A stretch of 64,000 bases of DNA, taken from Martinezella rhizogenes. GTDB lineage: Bacteria > Pseudomonadota > Alphaproteobacteria > Rhizobiales > Rhizobiaceae. The stretch covers positions 620,001 to 684,000 of the forward strand of contig NZ_JUHG01000011.1 in the NCBI RefSeq assembly GCF_000799715.1. The letters run 5' to 3'. The first letter of the stretch is position 1. Every line of letters begins with the position of its first letter. The translations under genes and the position numbers were made by a program. The notes below the pieces were generated by a model. The model had not been told where the DNA came from. It was given only the letters and a program-made list of their open reading frames with translations, and searched no databases. Of the stretch, positions 43,255-52,350 are shown in pieces.

Positions 43255-44085
43255 TCAAGCCCCTATTCTCACCTGTCGGACCGACTGGATCTGCAGCAGC
43301 GTGTCGAGATTCTGGTTCACGCGGCAATAGAACTCCTCATCGATAAATGGCCGCAGCATGAAGTCGTTGCCGCCGGCCTTGAGGAAGCGTGCCGACAGGA
43401 GCCGATTGGTGGAGGACGAGACGCCGATGATGCGCAGCTCATGCGAACCGATGCTGGCGCGGATGCGGCGCGTCAGTTCGAAGCCGTCGATATCGGGCAT
43501 GTTGTAGTCGGTGACCATCAGACCGATGTCGCGGTTGGCCTTGAGGATTTCCAGCGCCTTGGCGCCGTTCTCCGCCACGCTCACGCGGAAATTGTAGCGT
43601 TTCAGGCGGCTGGACAGCAACGCGCGCGCCGTGGCGCTATCGTCGACGATCAGCACATGATGGCGATGATTGGTGAGGAAACGGCAGATCGATTCCACCA
43701 GCAGATCGACGGCGAAGACATTGTCCTTGAGAATATAATCGACAACATCCTTGGCGATCAAATCGTCTCGCGTGCCCGCAAGGAAGGTGCCGGTGAAGGC
43801 GATCGTCGGAATGCTGAGATCGATGAGATATTCGAGCGCCTCGCCCTTTTCCGCGCCCGGCAGATTGATGTTGGAGATCGCCAGCCGGATCGGCTCCGAC
43901 GACTTGTCGTAGGCAAGCTGCAACTCTTCGAAGTTCCGGCAGATTTCAATGTCGATGTCGAGGAGCTCCTTCAGCTTCGCGCTGATCATCGACGTAAAGA
44001 CATTCGAATCCTCGGCCAGGAGAATACGTGCTCCGGCAAGCGACCCACCGGAATATTGCATTCCGGAAATACCCAAAAATGACAT
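43255..44085 (-). CDS. double-receiver response regulator with one degenerate receiver
   Basis: 276 residues. It matches the receiver pair of the neighbouring cyclase but stops before any output domain. Receiver 1 has AISNINLPG, where N72 replaces the phosphorylatable aspartate. Receiver 2 keeps its aspartate (MVTDYNMPD). It is transcribed toward the cyclase gene with a gap of about 200 bases. It probably arose by duplication and acts as an adaptor or phosphate-sensing partner. Confidence 0.85.
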   Translation of the reverse strand: MSFLGISGMQYSGGSLAGARILLAEDSNVFTSMISAKLKELLDIDIEICRNFEELQLAYDKSSEPIRLAISNINLPGAEKGEALEYLIDLSIPTIAFTGTFLAGTRDDLIAKDVVDYILKDNVFAVDLLVESICRFLTNHRHHVLIVDDSATARALLSSRLKRYNFRVSVAENGAKALEILKANRDIGLMVTDYNMPDIDGFELTRRIRASIGSHELRIIGVSSSTNRLLSARFLKAGGNDFMLRPFIDEEFYCRVNQNLDTLLQIQSVRQVRIGA

Positions 44086-44301
44086 GATAAAAACCTGCTA
44101 ATAAAAACTCCGCCTCGTCCGAAGTTTCTACAGCAAAGCCTTTGAGTATTTGTTAAGTCGACTGGTTTCCCATAGATGAAGAAAGCAGCCATCATAGCAC
44201 CGGGCGTGCATCTGGACGCCGAAGGATGCCCTAGTCTTTCAGAACCAGGGCATCTCCATCCTATACTTTCGAACTTTAGATTTCAGATGGGCGACGCCGC
44301 A

Positions 44302-46896
44302 TCATTCCGCCGGCGTCCTGCTGCCCCGGCGACGGCCGACGCCTTTGGTTTCCAGCGGCTGTTCCTCTGCCGGGGAAACGACATCCTTAACGACCTCTTC
44401 GCTCTCGCCTTCCGGTGCATCCGCGGATTCGACGAGAATGCTGCTCGGCTTGCCACGCTTGCCGTCGCGAACGATATGCAGCTCCTGATGCGGATAGGGA
44501 ATGGAAATCCCCTCTTCGCGAAAACGCTTCAAGATCTCGATCCGCAGACTGTTGCGAATCTCCATGCCGTCGGACAGATCGGAAAGATAGAAACGCATCT
44601 CGAAATCGAGCGAGGAAGGGCCAAAGCGCAGGAATTCGACATGCGGCTCCGGGTTTTTCAGCACCTTCGGGACGCTGCGCACCAGTTCCAGCAGGATATC
44701 CATCACCTTCTTTGGATCGGATTCGAAACTGACGGAAACCGGAATTTCCGAGCGTGCCAGACGGTTTCGATGCGTCCAGTTGCCGACGGACGCATTGATC
44801 AGCTCCGAATTCGGCACGATGATCGACTGCTTGCGGAACGTCTCGATCTCCGTGGCGCGCACGGAGATGCGCTTGACGATGCCTTCCGAGGCGCCGGAAA
44901 CGATCCAGTCGCCGACCTTGAACGGCCGTTCGACCAGAAGGATCAGGCCGGAGACGAAGTTCGACACGATATTCTGTAGACCGAAACCGATACCGACCGA
45001 AAGCGCGCTGGCGACGAGCGCCAGGCTGGACAGGTCGATACCGGCCGCCGAAATAGCGATGATCGACGCCAGCGCGATGCCGAGATATCCGATGCCGGTC
45101 TTGACCGAGTTGCGGACACCGAGGTCCATCTGGCCGCGCGCCATGACATTGCTGTCCAGCCAGCGCTGGAACCAGCGTGTCACCAGATAGCCGCCGGCAA
45201 AGAGAAGGATTCCAACGAGAATGCCGACCAGCGAAATCGACATATTGCCGATCCGGATCTCGGTGAACAGCCGGTAGGCGATAAGCTCCAGATCCTGGAT
45301 ATGAAAGCCCCAGGACAGCAGGATCAGCGGAATGCCGGTCAAAAGCGCGACCGCATAGGTCGCAAGGCCCGCGACGAGCCCTGCCTGATCGAGCACGACG
45401 TCGCTGAGCTTGAAACGGCTCTCCAGGAAACGCCCGATAATTGTTTCCGCAAAGACGCCCTGCCGCGACACCGCCTTGCCCAGCTGGAAGCCGAGATACA
45501 TGGTCGCCAGAACCGCGCTGGTCAGGATCAGCTGAGTCGCGATAAAGCGCGCGAGGCCGACATAGCCGATGACAGCGGTGAAAATCAGTAATGTACCCAG
45601 CACCCGAAGGATGATCGCCATGCCGTGCGGCCAGCGACGACCGGGAGCTTCGGGATCGCCGCTCTTGGCGAGAATAGGCTTGCCGAAGGAGGCGGCAATC
45701 AGGATCAGGCCGATCAGCAGCGCGGCGAAGAAGCTCTTCGCCACCGTGACGACGACAGGCGATCCCATGGATTCGCTGATGCGGTCGAACACGTAATCGA
45801 GGCCGTTGACGACGGCCATGGCCTGCATACACCAGCTCAGCGACCTCGCACCCTTGTTCGACAGCTTGACGAGCCGCCAATGCGGCCTGAAAGGCGCAAA
45901 AACGGCATTGGTCAGACGACCGACGAAATAGACCAGCCAGATGAAGCCGAAGAACGCCGCCAGCACCGGCGCGATATCCGGTCGCAGCACGTTGAAGTTC
46001 GAAAGGCTCAAAAAGGACGTGACGAGAAAGGCGACCAGCGTCAGCGTGCGGATCAATGTCGACCAGAAGGCGACGGAGAGACGACTGATATAGGGCGGGT
46101 TCTCGATGGTTTCGTCCCGCACATAATAACGGCGGAACAGCCGGTAGCCACCCAGCAGGAAAATCATGGCCGCGGTGAGCGACAGGAAGACGGCAGCCAG
46201 GAGCGGGCCAAGCTTGGCCTTCACAACGAAACCGATCCAGCTTGTTACCGCATCGCTGAACTTTACGCCTTCGTCGACGAAAGCCGTTCCCGCGTCTTCG
46301 AATGTCCCGGCGGAAATCCCCGTGCGCTTGAACAGCGTCTCGGCGAATAGCTTGCGGCGCATTTCGACGAGCTGCATCGAGAGCCGATTGGTTGCCGCGA
46401 CGAGATTATCGCCATCAAGCGTCGCAGCGCTGATCAGCGAGCGTTCGGCGGTGAGCCGGTCACGCTCCTGGGTAACGATCGGAGCTTCGGGCGGCTGTCC
46501 TTCCTTGGGAGCCGCGCCGAGTTGCGTCAGACGCGTGTCGATCTCTGCGAAGCGCGGCTTCAACCGCGCGGAAATCGCCGCGATGGAGCGATTGAGATCA
46601 TCCGTTCGGCCGGACAGCGCCACCAGCGCATCATCGTCCGCTCCTTCGCTCTTGGAACTCTCCTCGATCGAGGTGAAGTCCTTCTTGGCCTGATTAAGAT
46701 CGGCAACGGCCGTGTCCAACAGACCATTGGCAAGCGGTGCCGGCTGTGGTGGCTGTTCCGATTGTTGGACCGGCTGTGCCTGTTGCTGATCCTGCGCGAA
46801 GGCATCCCTGCCCGGCAAAGGACTTGCCATCACGGCAAAGCTCAGCCCCAAAAGCAGCAAGGACAAAAAACGAAGGTGGTGTTTCAGCAGGCGCAA
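44302..46896 (-). CDS. DUF3772/MscS-family mechanosensitive channel
   Basis: 864 residues from TTG 46896 with GAGGAG 7 bases upstream. It has a signal peptide (LLKHHLRFLSLLLLGLSFAVMAS), a periplasmic Gln/Pro-rich and coiled-coil region containing DUF3772, then many transmembrane helices from about residue 220. The MscS pore and beta domain follows (GIGFGLQNIVSNFVSGLILL, then ERPFKVGDWI). It protects against osmotic shock in the inner membrane. The C-terminal tail is acidic then basic. There is no operon partner. Confidence 0.9.
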   Translation of the reverse strand: MRLLKHHLRFLSLLLLGLSFAVMASPLPGRDAFAQDQQQAQPVQQSEQPPQPAPLANGLLDTAVADLNQAKKDFTSIEESSKSEGADDDALVALSGRTDDLNRSIAAISARLKPRFAEIDTRLTQLGAAPKEGQPPEAPIVTQERDRLTAERSLISAATLDGDNLVAATNRLSMQLVEMRRKLFAETLFKRTGISAGTFEDAGTAFVDEGVKFSDAVTSWIGFVVKAKLGPLLAAVFLSLTAAMIFLLGGYRLFRRYYVRDETIENPPYISRLSVAFWSTLIRTLTLVAFLVTSFLSLSNFNVLRPDIAPVLAAFFGFIWLVYFVGRLTNAVFAPFRPHWRLVKLSNKGARSLSWCMQAMAVVNGLDYVFDRISESMGSPVVVTVAKSFFAALLIGLILIAASFGKPILAKSGDPEAPGRRWPHGMAIILRVLGTLLIFTAVIGYVGLARFIATQLILTSAVLATMYLGFQLGKAVSRQGVFAETIIGRFLESRFKLSDVVLDQAGLVAGLATYAVALLTGIPLILLSWGFHIQDLELIAYRLFTEIRIGNMSISLVGILVGILLFAGGYLVTRWFQRWLDSNVMARGQMDLGVRNSVKTGIGYLGIALASIIAISAAGIDLSSLALVASALSVGIGFGLQNIVSNFVSGLILLVERPFKVGDWIVSGASEGIVKRISVRATEIETFRKQSIIVPNSELINASVGNWTHRNRLARSEIPVSVSFESDPKKVMDILLELVRSVPKVLKNPEPHVEFLRFGPSSLDFEMRFYLSDLSDGMEIRNSLRIEILKRFREEGISIPYPHQELHIVRDGKRGKPSSILVESADAPEGESEEVVKDVVSPAEEQPLETKGVGRRRGSRTPAE

Positions 46897-47072
46897 GCAA
46901 AGCTCCTCGTCGCGGATAAAGTCGCTGGCGGCCTGAGTAAACGGATTCGCCGCGCGGAAGAAATGAAAGAACGGAATCTATCTATACCGCGATTGCGCAT
47001 TTCATAGTCCCTACGCGTAAGCCTTGTAAGGCAAAGAAAGGCGACAGAAAGGCATTTGCCGCCTTTATCCCC

Positions 47073-47633
47073 TCAGAAACCCGCCCCCGGCTCGGCGAGA
47101 TAATCTTTCTCAGCCTCGGTCGATACGCGCCCAAGCATGGCATTGCGATGGGGAAATCGGCCGTAAGCGGCAATGACGGCACGATGCCGGAGCGCATAGT
47201 CGATCTGTTCGTCCATGCCGAGCGATTGAAAAAGAGCAACCGCCCGATCCTGCTCGGCAAGGTTCTCGGCGTGTTCGAACGGCAAATATAAGAATATTCG
47301 CCGCTCCGCCGGCATCTCCCGATCCGCGCCAACCTCCAAAGCCGCTTTCGCCTCCTGCAACGCCAAGCCGTCGGTGGCAAAGGCAAGCGGAGTGCCGCGA
47401 TAGACATTGCGGGGGAATTGATCGAGGACAATGATTGCGGCCAGCCGGCTTTCCGGCGTTGCCCGCCAAAGGTCGGTCACCCCGGCCGCCAGAGCCAGAT
47501 GCGTGTCGCGAAACCGGCGACCGATCTCCTCATCGAGATTAACCGTCGAGCGAAACCAATCCTCGCTCGTGCATTCCTCGAACCAGAAGCTCAACACCTC
47601 TTCCGGCGTACAAACGATAGGCTTTGCTGCCAT
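47073..47633 (-). CDS. DUF924-family protein
   Basis: 186 residues from ATG 47633 with GGAGG upstream. It has the family pattern: LSFWFEE near residue 14, LAAIIVLDQFPRNVYRG near 64-80 and FLYLPFEHAENL near 113. It is a cytoplasmic helical protein of TPR-like fold with unknown function. Confidence 0.87.
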   Translation of the reverse strand: MAAKPIVCTPEEVLSFWFEECTSEDWFRSTVNLDEEIGRRFRDTHLALAAGVTDLWRATPESRLAAIIVLDQFPRNVYRGTPLAFATDGLALQEAKAALEVGADREMPAERRIFLYLPFEHAENLAEQDRAVALFQSLGMDEQIDYALRHRAVIAAYGRFPHRNAMLGRVSTEAEKDYLAEPGAGF

Positions 47634-47813
47634 TCCCTGCCTCCCAGCATTGCACCTCGGGAGATAGGTCCATCAGCGCGTCGCTGCAATGGCGAAATTC
47701 GCCATTGCTCGCTCTTTTCGCAGGATGGGAATGAGCCGACAGCGCACCGAAGGCGGCGCTGAGTGGTAGCTCTATTGACGGGGCTTAGTTGAGCACAGAG
47801 CCATCTGTCCCAG

Positions 47814-49229
47814 TTACACTGCCTTGCATTGTGGATAGAACCGCGTCGCAACACCTTCGGCGGCCGCATAGGCCTGCGTCACAATCTCCGGCACCAGATC
47901 GATATCCGGCAGGCTCCCAAGCCCCAGCGGTCCCACAGCAAAAAGCCCGTCCGTCGTTCGACTATCCACCGAAAGCGCACCGGTGGCCTCGACGGCAAGG
48001 CCGAGACCAAGCTCGTCGGGCATGGCAAGGCCGGCATTGATCAAGCTCTGCATCAGGGGCGTCGTCAGGTCAGGCGCCTGGCAGCGGCAATCGATCACCT
48101 CGTCGGCATAGATCTGCTCGATCCCCTGCTGGCCGGCAGGCCTCATCGTCAAGCCGGTCGGCGTACGCCGCAAGAAGTGTCCACGGCGCAGCAGCGTGTT
48201 GCCCTCCGCGAGTTCCTGTTGCAGCCGCACATGCAGCGCCTCCGGCAGGCGATTGCGGTGGCTGTCGTAAAGCGCGCGCAGATGGCGGTTGAACTGCTGC
48301 TTCTGGCCCGCAGGCAACGCGCGCCAGAGCGAGCGTGCATGCTTGCGCAGACCGTTCATGACGGATTGCCAGTTTTGTCCGCTGGCTTCGGCATTTTCGC
48401 AAGCCGCGCGAACGAAGCGGACGATCTCGCTGAGATTGCCGGGCATCGCTTCGGCCGGAAAGACCGGATCAGCGTTGCTGCGAGTGTGGCTCTGCGGCAG
48501 GAAGCCTCGCCTGGAAACGAGGGTGATCTGGCCGTCATAACCGCTGTCACGCATCTGCAGCAGCCGGTCGACGACGCGCAGGCCGCTGCCGAGCAAGACC
48601 GTATGCGCGCGCGACACCAGGCGACGGGCGCGCACCGTGGTCGGCGTTGCCACGGGCTCGCCGCTCTGCGGCTGATCATCGGCAATGCCGTAACCGGTCG
48701 CCAGAACCACCATGTCGAACAACGGATTGGCGACACCGGGACTTTCCACCAGAAAACGGCGGCCACGGCTGCGGCGAAGGCCGACCACCGTCTCGCCGCT
48801 GACCTGAACCGTAATATCGCGTCGCGAGGACAGTGCCTCGGAGAAGCGCTGATAGACATAATCGCTGAAAATGCTCTTCGGCACGAAGATCTGCAGAAAT
48901 CCCGGTATCGCCGCCGGAACGGCGCTGCGAAACGGGGCGTTGCTACAGAGCCAGTCGTTGAAATCGTCAGGGTCTCCGGCTGAGACCGAGAGATCGCGCA
49001 CGCGGCTGTTGAGGATTTCGCTGCTGTGACCGGAGGCTAGAGCCTGACCACCGCTGACACTGGAGTTGGGGTCGAAGAGCTGCAGGTGAAAGGGCGTCCG
49101 CACCGTCTTCATCAACGCGATCGCCATCATCATGCCGGAAAAGCCGCGGCCGATGACGGCAATGCGCGGTATCCCATAGGCTTGTGCCGCGGCATTTGCC
49201 TTGGCGGAGAAAAATCCCTGAACCGTCAT
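47814..49229 (-). CDS. FAD/NAD(P)-binding protein, paralogue A
   Basis: 471 residues from ATG 49229 (AGGAG upstream); a longer frame has no family similarity. The Rossmann motif is IAVIGRGFSGMMMA (23-36), and LATGYG and VGPLGLG are FAD-binding segments of the COG4529 family. It probably hydroxylates or oxidises an unknown substrate. It shares architecture with the protein at 52351-53814; the sulphur-type flavoprotein and the Rrf2 gene lie between the two. Confidence 0.83.
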   Translation of the reverse strand: MTVQGFFSAKANAAAQAYGIPRIAVIGRGFSGMMMAIALMKTVRTPFHLQLFDPNSSVSGGQALASGHSSEILNSRVRDLSVSAGDPDDFNDWLCSNAPFRSAVPAAIPGFLQIFVPKSIFSDYVYQRFSEALSSRRDITVQVSGETVVGLRRSRGRRFLVESPGVANPLFDMVVLATGYGIADDQPQSGEPVATPTTVRARRLVSRAHTVLLGSGLRVVDRLLQMRDSGYDGQITLVSRRGFLPQSHTRSNADPVFPAEAMPGNLSEIVRFVRAACENAEASGQNWQSVMNGLRKHARSLWRALPAGQKQQFNRHLRALYDSHRNRLPEALHVRLQQELAEGNTLLRRGHFLRRTPTGLTMRPAGQQGIEQIYADEVIDCRCQAPDLTTPLMQSLINAGLAMPDELGLGLAVEATGALSVDSRTTDGLFAVGPLGLGSLPDIDLVPEIVTQAYAAAEGVATRFYPQCKAV

Positions 49230-49546
49230 ATCAACTCCTGGGGGGCGAGGTGGTCGATCATGCTTTTCTAAGGGCATACTGATACTTTGCCGGTGAACCT
49301 CATACGGCTCGCAGCCATCTGGCCACGAGAGTGCTGCGCGCCCGTAAACACACAAGGGCCGCTTTGGTTCCTTGAACCTGAAGCGCATTTCCAACTTCGG
49401 CTCTCATCCGAAAGAGGGATGCTTCAGGCGGGCTTCCGCTCCAGCGCGAAACCCTGCTCCCTTCGGCAACCTTCATACTGCAAGCCTATTGGCTCGGAGG
49501 AATGTGGTTGCTCATATAGTCTACTTATTTAGTCGTATATGAAAGC
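49230..49546. other. intergenic region
   Basis: Between paralogue A and the RBBP9 hydrolase terminator. No gene with a ribosome site was seen; it probably holds the promoter of paralogue A. Confidence 0.5.
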
Positions 49547-49588
49547 GCGAAAATGCGCCGGTAGCAAGCGCTTTCTTGCGACCGGCGC
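49547..49588 (-). terminator. terminator of the RBBP9-type hydrolase gene
   Basis: GCGCCGGT (49555-49562) pairs with ACCGGCGC (49581-49588), with an inner GCAAG/CTTGC stem. Read on the minus strand it is followed by ATTTTCGCG, a short T-run, 20 bases after the hydrolase stop. Confidence 0.7.
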
Positions 49589-49607
49589 TTCTGATCGCGG
49601 ATAGCGC

Positions 49608-50207
49608 CTACGACATGGCTGGGCACAAGACGTCGTGCAGCCGTGGCCTTGCGCGCTTATTCCCTTGGTTTTCAAACGGCTTGGCAAAGTCGGAAAACAA
49701 TCGATAGCCCTGCTCCCAGCGACCAAAACCGCTGGCAATATTGATGTGGCCGGCATGGCCGAGATCATGAAACTCGCTGCCCCATTGCGCGGCATAACGG
49801 CGAAGCTCCGTAAAATCCATATATGGATCGTCGTGGCTACCGACGACGACGCTTGGAAACGGCAGAGCCTCGGTCGGCATCATGCCGAAATCGATGGCGC
49901 CGGGATGCAGCCGCTCCGTCCGTTCTAGATCGCAAGGCGCAACGAGAAAGGCGCCTTTCACACGGCGAGCAGCAGGGCGATTTGCGAGATTGGCGGCAAG
50001 CAGGCATCCGAGACTATGGGCAACGAGCCATGCTTCCCCTACCCGCTCCAGCTCGACTTCCAGCGCCGCCTGCCAATCCTCGAGCACCGGCCTTGCCCAG
50101 GAGGCCTGGCGGACGATGGTCGCGGCCGCATGATCGCGCGCCCAATGGCGCTGCCAGTGGCCCTCGGCGGAGCCATTCAAACCGGGAACGATCAATGTCG
50201 CGACCAT
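49608..50207 (-). CDS. RBBP9/YdeN-type alpha/beta hydrolase
   Basis: 199 residues. The family pattern is TLIVPGLNGSAEGHWQ at the start, the nucleophile VAHSLGC near residue 62, and the acid and histidine in SHDDPYM and LGHAGHIN. It is a small cytoplasmic serine hydrolase of unknown substrate. It is divergent from the SfnB-like gene across a 194-base gap. Confidence 0.88.
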   Translation of the reverse strand: MVATLIVPGLNGSAEGHWQRHWARDHAAATIVRQASWARPVLEDWQAALEVELERVGEAWLVAHSLGCLLAANLANRPAARRVKGAFLVAPCDLERTERLHPGAIDFGMMPTEALPFPSVVVGSHDDPYMDFTELRRYAAQWGSEFHDLGHAGHINIASGFGRWEQGYRLFSDFAKPFENQGNKRARPRLHDVLCPAMS

Positions 50208-50401
50208 GGCGCTCTCCTGGATGGCTTCGGCGGCCGTCGAGCCGCACGCTTACAATTTCTCCATTCAACGCCTATTATGCCGAGCAGCGAAATCAGGATA
50301 AGCAAAGAAAATCTAATGTACAGTACATCTATAGAAATTAAGAGCTTATCGATTTAGCGCCGCTAAGTCACTGAATATACCATCGGCTGGTGGAGTGATG
50401 G

Positions 50402-51619
50402 ATGGGAACTGTTTCGCAGTTGCACGAGCATGTCAGACCGCTCGCGCATCGCATTCAAAGCGAGGAGGAAGCGCTGCAGATCGCCCGATCGCTGGCCGAC
50501 CTTTTCGCGCAGCAGGCAAGCGACCGCGATATAAACCGCGTGCTCCCATACGAAGAAGCGGAGGCCCTGTCGCAATCCGGCCTGCTCGGCATCACCACAC
50601 CCTCCGAATATGACGGCCTCGATATCTCCAATTCCATTCTCGCCGAAATCATCGCCATCCTGGCGGAAGCCGATCCTTCGATCGCCGAGATTGCACGGAA
50701 CCATTTCTACGTTCTTGAAGCGCTGCGCACCGGCGGCAGCGAAGAGCAGAAGGACGCCTTCTTCGCAAGGGCATTGGCCGGCGATCGCTTCGGCAACGCC
50801 CTCTCCGAAACCGAAACCACGACGGCTGGGCAAGATAACACCCGCCTGACGTCTGAAGGACCTGGCCGTCGCATCAATGGCCGCAAATCCCATGCCGCCG
50901 GCGTTCTTTTCGCCGACTGGATCGCGATCTCCGCGCTCGATACACAGGATGAACTGACCATCTCCCTCGCCCCGCGCGGCACCGAAGGCATCCAGATCAT
51001 CGACGACTGGGATGGTTTCGGGCAACGCACCTCCGGCAGTGGCACGACCATCCTGCACAATGTCTATGTAGGTGCCGACGCCGTCCTTGCGCACTACAAA
51101 GACTTCGAGCGACCGACGACCGTGGGCCCGGTGGATCAGATCATCCATGCCGGCATCAATCTTGGCATCGCTCGGGCCGCCTTTGCCGAAACCGTGGAAT
51201 TCGTGAAGACCAGCGCCCGTCCGTGGATGGCCAGCGGCGTCGAGCGCGCGGCAGACGACCCATTGACCATCGCCACGATCGGCCAGATCGCCATCCGCCT
51301 CGAGGCGGCGGCGGCATTGCTGGAACGTGCAGGCCGGAAAATCGATACCGCCCAGATCAATCCGACCGATGACCATGTGATCGACGCCACGCTTGCCGTT
51401 GCGGCCGCCAAGGTATTGACGACGGAAATCGCCATTGAAGCTTCGAACGCGCTATTTGAACTTGCCGGCACCTCCTCCACGCGTATCGGCCTCAATCTCG
51501 ACCGCCATTGGCGCAATGCCCGCACCCACACGCTGCAGGATCCCACCCGCTGGAAATATCATCTCGTCGGCAATTATCATCTGAACGGCATAACGCCGCC
51601 GAAGAACTGGACGCCGTGA
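50402..51619 (+). CDS. SfnB/acyl-CoA dehydrogenase-type flavoprotein
   Basis: 405 residues of the acyl-CoA dehydrogenase-like monooxygenase family. Visible segments are LLGITTPSEYDGLDIS near residue 60, FGNALSETETTTAG near 133 and a C-terminal HRWRNARTH-like LDRHWRNARTHTLQDP. The last pattern is typical of SfnB and DszC-like FMN enzymes used to release sulphur from sulphones or sulphonates. The neighbouring Rrf2 regulator and FAD proteins fit sulphur metabolism. The substrate is not certain. Confidence 0.82.
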   Translation: MGTVSQLHEHVRPLAHRIQSEEEALQIARSLADLFAQQASDRDINRVLPYEEAEALSQSGLLGITTPSEYDGLDISNSILAEIIAILAEADPSIAEIARNHFYVLEALRTGGSEEQKDAFFARALAGDRFGNALSETETTTAGQDNTRLTSEGPGRRINGRKSHAAGVLFADWIAISALDTQDELTISLAPRGTEGIQIIDDWDGFGQRTSGSGTTILHNVYVGADAVLAHYKDFERPTTVGPVDQIIHAGINLGIARAAFAETVEFVKTSARPWMASGVERAADDPLTIATIGQIAIRLEAAAALLERAGRKIDTAQINPTDDHVIDATLAVAAAKVLTTEIAIEASNALFELAGTSSTRIGLNLDRHWRNARTHTLQDPTRWKYHLVGNYHLNGITPPKNWTP

Positions 51620-51627
51620 AACGCAAA

Positions 51628-51648
51628 CCGCCGGCTTAGAGCCGGCGG
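51628..51648 (+). terminator. hairpin after the SfnB-like gene
   Basis: CCGCCGGC-5 bases-GCCGGCGG lies 9 bases after the stop. The stem is perfect but no T-run follows. Confidence 0.45.
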
Positions 51649-51676
51649 ACATGTCCAAAATATTCAGGCTGATAAC

Positions 51677-52147
51677 TCAGCCGACATTCGAAGCGCGATA
51701 GTCTTCCCGTTCGTCGGTATCGATCCCCGGTCCACCGCCGGCAACGAACTGTTCCAGCGTCATGTTGTCGAGAATATCGGCGATCGCATCACGGACTTCC
51801 GTCATGGAGCGCCGCACATGACAGCGCTCCGGATCGGCGCAATCGTCACAGGCTTCGTAGGCAGTGCGGCTGGCACAGCGGATCGGCGCGAGCGGACCGT
51901 CGAGCGTGCGGATGACATGGCCGATGCGGATATCGGAGGCAAGGCGCGACAGCGAATAACCACCGCCAGGCCCCTTCTTCGAACGCAGCACGCCGGCATT
52001 GCGCAATTCCAGCAGGATGGTGTCGAGAAACTTCTTCGGGATATTGTTGCGCGAAGCAATGTCGTTGATGAACGCAGTCTCGCCCGGCGCGAGGCGTGCC
52101 AGATCCACCAGCGCCTTCAACCCGTATTTTCCTTTTTTCGTGAGCAT
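51677..52147 (-). CDS. Rrf2-family transcriptional regulator
   Basis: 156 residues. It has an N-terminal winged HTH (MLTKKGKYGLKALVDLARL, then FINDIASRNNIPKKFLDTIL) and a cysteine cluster C99, C103, C106, C112 or close to it (YEACDDCADPERCHV). The cluster could bind an Fe-S centre or sense thiols. Relatives include CymR-type regulators of sulphur supply. It converges with the SfnB-like gene and is followed upstream by the FAD paralogue B. Confidence 0.87.
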   Translation of the reverse strand: MLTKKGKYGLKALVDLARLAPGETAFINDIASRNNIPKKFLDTILLELRNAGVLRSKKGPGGGYSLSRLASDIRIGHVIRTLDGPLAPIRCASRTAYEACDDCADPERCHVRRSMTEVRDAIADILDNMTLEQFVAGGGPGIDTDEREDYRASNVG

Positions 52148-52350
52148 CGCTATCCGCTTTACTACAAGTTCGATTGTTGGGAGTCCGGCTGACCAATCGA
52201 GACTCGGCCACCGATCCTGTCATCACTGGCCACGGAAGTAATCCCGCTGCCTTTGACGAACAAGACAATAACTCACAAATTGTATAGTTTATATGAGTAA
52301 ATTTAGGCAAATGTATCGTCTAAGCAACGATTTTGCAGTTTTTCTTGCCT

